A stretch of 11,115 nt of DNA, taken from positions 219 to 11,333 of the forward strand of contig DDET01000024.1 in the NCBI GenBank assembly GCA_002336915.1, in the 5' to 3' direction. Below the pieces are notes generated by a model. That model had not been told where the DNA came from. It did not search any database and saw only the letters and a program-made list of their open reading frames with translations. The position numbers and the translations under genes were made by a program. Origin of the DNA: Bacteroidetes bacterium UBA1947 (GTDB taxonomy: Bacteria > Bacteroidota > Bacteroidia > Chitinophagales > Chitinophagaceae). Numbering within the stretch: position 1 is the stretch's first letter; each line of letters starts with the position of its first letter. Positions 6,176 to 11,115 of this stretch are shown piece by piece.

Positions 6176-6345
6176 TGTCACCCTGAGCCCAGTCGAAGGG
6201 TGACAATGCCCGATCAAGGCCTTGATGCTAACGCTCAACATGTCATGGTTCGACTCGGCTCACCATGACAGAATATAAATTCAGCTGAGACCATGTCCTG
6301 TCACCCTGAGCCGCGTCGAAGGGTGACAATGCTCTATCAAGGCAA
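6175..6345 (+). repeat. composite palindromic repeat block, left copy (units E2, E3, E4)
   Basis: This block fills most of the gap between the HTH gene and the beta-lactamase-fold gene. Unit E2 (6175-6206) has 10-bp arms TTGTCACCCT/AGGGTGACAA and the 12-nt loop GAGCCCAGTCGA. Unit E3 (6241-6270) is inverted, with arms TGTCATGGT/ACCATGACA and loop GAGCCGAGTCGA when read on the minus strand. Unit E4 (6299-6328) has arms TGTCACCCT/AGGGTGACA and loop GAGCCGCGTCGA. E2 and E4 are both followed by a tail AATGCnnnATCAAGGC. The whole block recurs in the same order and orientation after the next gene. Confidence 0.85.
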
Positions 6346-6408
6346 TATTGCAAAATCAAAACCCCAAATCTAACATATCCTTCACACCCCACGTATTATA
6401 TTGTGCTC

Positions 6409-8211
6409 ATGAAACGCCATATCTACACCATTCTACTTATCCTTACCACGCAAAGCATCTTTGCGCAAACAAAATATTCCCCCGAAACACTAGCCGAAAT
6501 AAAAGCCGTGGAGAATGGCCTGGGTTGGGCTGTGAAGGTGGAAGGTGAGCCCGACGGCAATATAGTGGAGCGCATGAAGCACTTCAATATAAAAGGCCTG
6601 AGCATAGCGGTGGTGCATAACTACAAAGTGGCATGGACCAAGGGATATGGCTGGGCCGATGAGGCAGAGAAGAAACCGGTGACAACGGAGACCTTGTTCG
6701 AGCCCGGCTCTATCAGTAAATCGCTGAACGCAATGGGCGTGCTGAAACTGGTGCAGGAAAGGAAGCTGGACCTGGATAAGGATATCAATACTTATTTGAA
6801 GTCCTGGAAGTTCCCTTATGATTCTGCATCGCACAATAAGAAGATAACGATAGCGCAGTTGCTGAGCCACAGCGCGGGCCTAACGGTGCATGGCTTTCCC
6901 GGCTACGACCGTAATGCAAAGATACCTACACTGCCGCAGGTGCTGGACGGGCTGCCACCTGCCAATACACCGGCTGTACGCAGTGCGTTTGAACCGGGCA
7001 CAAAATATATGTACTCGGGCGGCGGCACTACCATTACGCAACTGATAGTAGAGGATGTGACCAAACAGCCCTACGATGAATACATGTATAACAATGTGCT
7101 GAAGCCCCTGGGCATGGTACACAGCAGCTACAAGCAACCACCTGCAAAAGACAGGCTGGCACTTTGCGCCACAGGCTACCATGCCGATGGAACTGCGGTG
7201 GGCAATAAATTTCACGTGTACCCCGAGCAGGCAGCAGCCGGCCTATGGATGACACCCACCGATCTTTGCCAATACATTATTGAAACACAACTTTCTTACG
7301 AAGGGAAATCAGAAAAAGTACTGAGCCCTGAAATGACACAACTGAGATTGACGCCCTATAACGATGAGCAGGCGGCACTGGGTGTATTTATAGAGAAACA
7401 TGGCAATGCCACTTACTTCCAGCATAGTGCGGGTAATGAGGGCTTCAGCGGCATTTACTTCGGCAGCCTGGAGGGTGGTGATGGTGTGGTGATCTTTGCC
7501 AATACCGATGGCCCGGGCATCTACCCCGAGATAGTGAACAGCGTAGCCTCGGTATATAAGTGGAAAGATTTTTACACGCCTGTTGTAAAAAAAGCCGTGG
7601 CTGTGCAGGAAAGCGCATTGCAGGACTATCCCGGTATTTACCTGTATGAGGATAATTGGGGTGCCATAGTAAAAAAGGATGGTGTGTGGAGTTTCTATAC
7701 AGAAGGTATCTACGCCAAAATGTTTTTTTCAAGCGAGAAGGGCTTCTTCAACAGGGAGTTTCTATCCGACAAACAATTTGTGCGCGATGGTAAGGGGCTT
7801 GTGACTGGCTTTACCCGCAAGGTGAAGGACAAAGAATATCCCGCGGCAGTAAAAATAACGAACCCCGACACCCTGCACCTGGACAGGGAAAAGCTGAATA
7901 CCATAGCATGGTTCCTGATGGAAAACAAACGCAGTGCCGAAGCTTTGCCCTACCTAAAGAGGGCGCTGGAATTATATCCCGGCGACCTCATGAGCTTAGG
8001 CAATACAGCCCATTGTAAGCTCTTCGAAGGTAAATACACCGAAGCCATAGCTATTTACAAAGCACATCTAAAAGAGAATATAGTCCCCGGTTTTACATGG
8101 AAGGAGATGATAACAGAGGACTTCAAATTCTTTAAAAACCATGGCTACGATAAGACGGATATGAACAAGGTGTTCACGGAGTTGGGGCTCAGCAGGCCGG
8201 CGGGGTTTTAG
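6409..8211 (+). CDS. exported serine beta-lactamase-family (class C/PBP-like) hydrolase with C-terminal TPR-like region
   Basis: From the ATG at 6409 the protein has 600 residues; a GTG two codons upstream (6403) is also in frame but less likely because the ATG directly opens a signal peptide (KRHIYTILLILTTQSIFAQ, likely cleavage after FA or FAQ). Residues about 40-390 form the beta-lactamase/transpeptidase-like fold: SISK at 101-104 is the SxxK nucleophile motif, YSG at 202-204 takes the place of YxN, and HSAG at 339-342 the place of the KTG box. The typical segments LLSHSAGL and PG(T)KYMYSGGG are present. About 400-490 is a beta-rich middle domain and about 500-570 has two helical repeats (YLKRALELYPGD, GKYTEAIAIYK) of TPR type. 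Substrate unknown: peptidase, esterase or D-Ala-type hydrolase are all possible; antibiotic resistance cannot be inferred. It lies between two directly repeated blocks. Confidence 0.88.
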   Translation: MKRHIYTILLILTTQSIFAQTKYSPETLAEIKAVENGLGWAVKVEGEPDGNIVERMKHFNIKGLSIAVVHNYKVAWTKGYGWADEAEKKPVTTETLFEPGSISKSLNAMGVLKLVQERKLDLDKDINTYLKSWKFPYDSASHNKKITIAQLLSHSAGLTVHGFPGYDRNAKIPTLPQVLDGLPPANTPAVRSAFEPGTKYMYSGGGTTITQLIVEDVTKQPYDEYMYNNVLKPLGMVHSSYKQPPAKDRLALCATGYHADGTAVGNKFHVYPEQAAAGLWMTPTDLCQYIIETQLSYEGKSEKVLSPEMTQLRLTPYNDEQAALGVFIEKHGNATYFQHSAGNEGFSGIYFGSLEGGDGVVIFANTDGPGIYPEIVNSVASVYKWKDFYTPVVKKAVAVQESALQDYPGIYLYEDNWGAIVKKDGVWSFYTEGIYAKMFFSSEKGFFNREFLSDKQFVRDGKGLVTGFTRKVKDKEYPAAVKITNPDTLHLDREKLNTIAWFLMENKRSAEALPYLKRALELYPGDLMSLGNTAHCKLFEGKYTEAIAIYKAHLKENIVPGFTWKEMITEDFKFFKNHGYDKTDMNKVFTELGLSRPAGF

Positions 8212-8251
8212 ACAAAGTTCAAACATATTCTTGTAGCCCTGGCCTAGGTTC

Positions 8252-8420
8252 TTGTCACCCTGAGCCCAGTCGAAGCGGGACAATGCCCGATCAAGGCTTT
8301 GGCGCAAATACTCAGCATGTCATGGTTCGACGCGGCTCACCATGACAGAATACTGATGAAGCTAGGTCCATGCTCTTGTCACCCTGAGCCGCGTCGAAGG
8401 GTGACAATGCTAAATCAAGA
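8252..8420 (+). repeat. composite palindromic repeat block, right copy (units E5, E6, E7)
   Basis: This block fills the gap between two convergent genes. Unit E5 (8252-8283) has loop GAGCCCAGTCGA as in E2, but its right arm is damaged (AGCGGGACAA), so the stem is imperfect. Unit E6 (8318-8347) is inverted with arms TGTCATGGT/ACCATGACA like E3. Unit E7 (8376-8407) has 10-bp arms and loop GAGCCGCGTCGA like E4. The spacer between the first two units is 34 nt in both blocks, and that between the last two is 28 or 29 nt. The tail of E7 ends just before the SDR stop codon. The stems might also act as a bidirectional terminator here. Confidence 0.85.
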
Positions 8421-8421
8421 G

Positions 8422-9411
8422 CTATCCACCCGTATATCCACCGATGATCGGCAATACCTCGCCGGTTATATAGCTGGAGCATTGCGGCGATGCGAGGAAT
8501 ACAAATGCGGGAGCTATCTCTTCGGGCTGTGCAGGGCGTTTCATGGGTGTATCTGCGCCGAATGCTGCTATGTCTTTCTTGTTCTTGTCGGAGGGATTGA
8601 GGGGCGTCCATACGGGGCCGGGGGCCACGGCATTTACACGGATGCCTTTGTCGATAAGATGCGTACCAAGTGAGCGGGTGAAAGTATGTATGCCGCCCTT
8701 GGTGAGCGAATAATCGAGCAGGTCTTTATTACCCATCAGGCCGGTAACCGAGCCTGTGTTCACGATGGCGCTGCCGGGTTTCATATGCGGCACAGCAGCC
8801 TGGGCCATATGGAAGTAGCCATAGAGGTTGGTCTTCAGAGTGGTGTCAAAATGCTCTTCGGTAAGGTCCTCAAAATGCGATACATGCAGCTGAAAGGCGG
8901 CGTTGTTCACCAGCACATCTAGCTTGCCGAATTCCCTTAGGGTCTGCTTCACCGCATCGAAACAAAAAGCGCGGTTGGTAACATCGCCTGGAATAAGGAT
9001 ACATTTGCGGCCTTCTTTCTCTACCATCTTTTGTGTGTCTTTGGCATCGACATGTTCGTTGAGGTACACGATGCACACATCAGCCCCCTCGCGGGCAAAG
9101 AGGATAGCCACCGCCCTGCCTATGCCGGAATCGCCACCGGTGATAATGGCCACCTTATCCTGCAGCTTGCCGGAACCTTTGTAGAAAGGCGCATCGCACA
9201 TGGGTTGCATAGCCAGCCGCGCCTCTATGCCGGGCTTTGTGAGGTGCTTTTTGTCCATGGGCGGCTCGGGGTATTTGCGGGCACCTGCCTGCATGGCCTT
9301 CTTGCTTTCTTTGGCCGGCTTGCGCTTGTCGGCACGGGTAACTTGCTGCTGTATCTTTTTATGTTTGGCGGCGGTCTTCTGCGCCTCGAGTTTGTAATTG
9401 GGGGTACTCAT
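8422..9411 (-). CDS. short-chain dehydrogenase/reductase of the GSP39/YghA stress-protein type
   Basis: Starting at the ATG at 9411 (MSTPNYKLEAQK) the protein has 329 residues. An extended frame reaching 9759 would overlap lepA on the other strand and is rejected. The first 60 residues are lysine-rich (KTAAKHKKIQQQVTRADKRK), then comes a linker (MQPMCDAPFYKGSGKLQDK) typical of the NAD(P)-dependent oxidoreductases related to B. subtilis GSP39/YhxC and E. coli YghA. The classical SDR core follows: TGGDSGIG at 91-98 (cofactor binding), NNAA at 169-172, and the catalytic Ser221, Tyr234 and Lys238 in DYSLTK. The end is IIGGYTGG. It is probably a cytosolic aldehyde or alcohol oxidoreductase; the natural substrate is not known for this subgroup. 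Its stop codon abuts the right palindromic block, and it converges on the beta-lactamase-fold gene. Confidence 0.88.
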   Translation of the reverse strand: MSTPNYKLEAQKTAAKHKKIQQQVTRADKRKPAKESKKAMQAGARKYPEPPMDKKHLTKPGIEARLAMQPMCDAPFYKGSGKLQDKVAIITGGDSGIGRAVAILFAREGADVCIVYLNEHVDAKDTQKMVEKEGRKCILIPGDVTNRAFCFDAVKQTLREFGKLDVLVNNAAFQLHVSHFEDLTEEHFDTTLKTNLYGYFHMAQAAVPHMKPGSAIVNTGSVTGLMGNKDLLDYSLTKGGIHTFTRSLGTHLIDKGIRVNAVAPGPVWTPLNPSDKNKKDIAAFGADTPMKRPAQPEEIAPAFVFLASPQCSSYITGEVLPIIGGYTGG

Positions 9412-9530
9412 GTGGATGTGGGTATTTATTGAGGAAGGGCAATAAAAATTATTCCACGGCGCGGGGAGAGTCATGGGAACGCTGCGCCGCAGGCCTCGCC
9501 TGCATTCCGACACGGGCATTTGAGGGAAAA

Positions 9531-9567
9531 ATTGAGCCATTATGCATTGAGCAATTGAGCCATTTAT
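9531..9567 (+). repeat. direct repeats of ATTGAGCCATT upstream of lepA
   Basis: ATTGAGCCATT occurs at 9531-9541 and 9554-9564, with a partial copy ATTGAGCA at 9546-9553 between. The array sits within and just upstream of the candidate lepA promoter, inside the 187-bp gap shared with the divergent SDR gene. Confidence 0.6.
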
Positions 9568-9579
9568 AACGTACCTTTG
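9547..9579 (+). promoter_or_regulatory. candidate promoter of lepA
   Basis: TACCTTTG (9572-9579) matches the Bacteroidota -7 consensus TAnnTTTG exactly and lies 19 nt before the lepA ATG. The nearest upstream TTG (9547-9549) is at 22-nt spacing, longer than the usual 19, so the -33 element is uncertain. No equivalent was found for the divergent SDR gene. Confidence 0.55.
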
Positions 9580-9598
9580 CACCTCTTTTGCCGACAGG

Positions 9599-11115
9599 AT
9601 GAAAAATATTAGAAATTTTTGCATAATAGCCCATATCGACCATGGTAAAAGTACCCTGGCCGACCGTTTATTGGAATTTACCCATACCATCAGCGACCGC
9701 GATATGCAGGCGCAGGTACTGGATGATATGGACCTGGAGCGAGAAAAGGGCATTACCATAAAGAGCCACGCAATACAGATGGACTATGTGTACAAGGGCG
9801 AAAAGTATGTGCTTAACCTGATAGATACTCCCGGCCATGTTGATTTTAGCTACGAGGTGAGCCGGGCGCTGGCCGCCTGCGAAGGTGCGCTGCTGCTGGT
9901 AGATGCCAGCCAGGGCATACAGGCACAAACCATCAGCAACCTGTATTTAGCATTAGATAATGACCTTGAGATAATACCGGTCATCAATAAGATAGACATG
10001 GAAGGCGCCATGATACCGGAGGTGACCGACCAGATAGTGGACCTGATAGGCTGCAAGCCCGAAGACATCATACTGGCCAGCGGCAAAAGCGGCATAGGCA
10101 TAGAGGAGATAATGGCTGCCATCATCGAGCGCATACCTGCTCCCGTTGGCGAAGTGGAAGCTCCCCTGCAGGCGCTGATATTTGATAGCGTGTTCAATTC
10201 CTTCCGCGGTATCATAGCATACTTCAGGGTGAAGAACGGCACGATAAAGAAAGGCGACAAAGTAAAATTTTACCATACCGGCGGCGAGTACTTTGCCGAC
10301 GAGGTGGGTATATTAAAATTAGGATTACAGCCCAAGCAAAGTGTGAGCGCGGGCGATGTGGGCTATATCATCACCGGCATTAAAACTGCGAAGGATGTGA
10401 AGGTTGGTGATACCATTACCACCGTGCTAAACCCCACACAGGAAGTAGTAAAGGGCTTTGAAGAAGTGAAGCCGATGGTATTTGCCGGTATCTTCCCGGT
10501 GGAGACGGATGATTTTGAAGAGTTGCGTGACTGCATGGATAAATTGCAGCTGAATGATGCATCGCTCACATTCGAGCCTGAAACATCGCAGGCCCTGGGT
10601 TTTGGCTTCCGTTGCGGTTTCTTAGGGATGCTGCATATGGAGATCATACAGGAAAGGCTGGAACGCGAGTTCAACCAGACGGTGATCACCACGGTGCCCA
10701 ACGTGAGCTTTAAAGCTTACCTGACACGCGATAAGGAAACAGCCATCATAGTAAACAACCCCAGCGAAATGCCCGAACCAAGCAGGCTGGACCGCGTGGA
10801 GGAGCCTTTCATACGCGCACAAATAATAACACTACCCGACTATATAGGCAATATCATGAGCCTCTGCCTGGGCAAGCGCGGACTGCTGATTAACCAGCAC
10901 TACCTCACCCCCACCCGCGTGGAACTGATATTCGAGATGCCGCTTACGGAAATAGTATTCGACTTCTATGATAAGCTGAAATCATCTACAAGAGGTTACG
11001 CATCGTTCGATTATCATCCGCTTGACTATCGCGAGAGCGATATAGCCAAGATGGACATACTGCTGAATGGTGATAACGTGGATGCCCTGAGCGCATTGAT
11101 ACACCGCAGCCGTGC
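9599..11115 (+). CDS. lepA: elongation factor 4 (LepA ribosomal GTPase), 3' end beyond the window
   Basis: The frame from ATG 9599 stays open to the window end, giving about 505 codons of an expected length near 600. LepA is a translational GTPase that acts on ribosomes, linked to back-translocation and to initiation or assembly. The G domain shows HIDHGKST at 12-19 (G1), REKGITIKSHA (switch I), DTPGH at 76-80 (G3) and NKID at 130-133 (G4). Domain II follows (FRGIIAYFRVKNG, about 200-215), then domain III and the start of the EF-G-like domain V and LepA-specific C-terminal part (RGYASFDYHPLDYRESDIAKMD cut short here in quoting the middle). RGYASFDY separates LepA from EF-G. The start is set by the typical MKNIRNFCIIAHIDHG opening. 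About 95 residues are missing at the right edge. Confidence 0.97.
   Translation, partial: MKNIRNFCIIAHIDHGKSTLADRLLEFTHTISDRDMQAQVLDDMDLEREKGITIKSHAIQMDYVYKGEKYVLNLIDTPGHVDFSYEVSRALAACEGALLLVDASQGIQAQTISNLYLALDNDLEIIPVINKIDMEGAMIPEVTDQIVDLIGCKPEDIILASGKSGIGIEEIMAAIIERIPAPVGEVEAPLQALIFDSVFNSFRGIIAYFRVKNGTIKKGDKVKFYHTGGEYFADEVGILKLGLQPKQSVSAGDVGYIITGIKTAKDVKVGDTITTVLNPTQEVVKGFEEVKPMVFAGIFPVETDDFEELRDCMDKLQLNDASLTFEPETSQALGFGFRCGFLGMLHMEIIQERLEREFNQTVITTVPNVSFKAYLTRDKETAIIVNNPSEMPEPSRLDRVEEPFIRAQIITLPDYIGNIMSLCLGKRGLLINQHYLTPTRVELIFEMPLTEIVFDFYDKLKSSTRGYASFDYHPLDYRESDIAKMDILLNGDNVDALSALIHRSR

Noticed and set aside
6077..6268. Small plus-strand open frame running through the repeat block after the HTH gene
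   Set aside because: It overlaps the HTH gene out of frame and then translates the palindromic units; no evidence of a protein.
6409..8211. Antibiotic-resistance beta-lactamase
   Set aside because: The SxxK family includes peptidases and esterases, and the YSG/HSAG motifs differ from classical class C enzymes; resistance cannot be inferred from sequence.
6151..8407. CRISPR array
   Set aside because: The repeats are palindromic, in both orientations, irregularly spaced, and interrupted by a gene; there are no regular unique spacers and no cas genes.
6175..8420. Classical insertion sequence or composite transposon
   Set aside because: There is no transposase, and the flanking blocks are direct repeats of palindromes, not terminal inverted repeats with a target-site duplication.
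9412..9759. N-terminal extension of the SDR gene to an upstream ATG at 9759
   Set aside because: It would overlap about 160 bp of lepA on the opposite strand, and the added residues do not resemble the family, whose start fits the ATG at 9411.

Overview
The window looks like chromosomal DNA of a member of the Bacteroidota, most likely a Chitinophagaceae/Sphingobacteriia-type organism. Four things point this way: a secreted protein with a type IX secretion (Por) sorting domain, a bacillithiol enzyme (BshB1), an SDR-type L-threonine dehydrogenase, and promoters of the Bacteroidota form TTG-N19-TAnnTTTG. The species is not recognisable from the sequence alone.

Left part (1-4681), all on the minus strand: the first 11 codons of rpmB (ribosomal protein L28) with a well-formed promoter, then bshB1, tdh, carA and a T9SS-sorted secreted protein. 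Gaps between these genes are 81-141 nt and hold candidate promoters, so they are probably separate transcription units and not one operon. A 16-bp tandem repeat lies between bshB1 and tdh.

Middle (4682-8421): a 425-bp AT-rich intergenic region carries a 13-bp palindrome and three related copies of a TATGATACCC word that can form competing hairpins. It leads into a plus-strand gene for a helix-turn-helix protein whose linker contains three REP-like palindromes read in frame. After it comes a plus-strand gene for an exported serine beta-lactamase-fold protein with C-terminal TPR-like helices. This gene is bracketed by two directly repeated blocks of about 170 bp, each built of three palindromic units with a conserved loop and compensatory changes in the stems. 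This repeat-rich stretch is the least ordinary part of the window.

Right part (8422-11115): an SDR oxidoreductase of the GSP39/YghA stress type on the minus strand, converging on the beta-lactamase-fold gene, and diverging from it lepA (elongation factor 4), which runs off the right edge after about 505 codons.

Most genes are housekeeping or common accessory genes, and no transposase, integrase, phage structural gene, CRISPR array, tRNA or rRNA was seen. No complete new multi-gene system is evident. The best candidates for something under-described are the two palindromic repeat families and their placement inside and around the HTH and beta-lactamase-fold genes.
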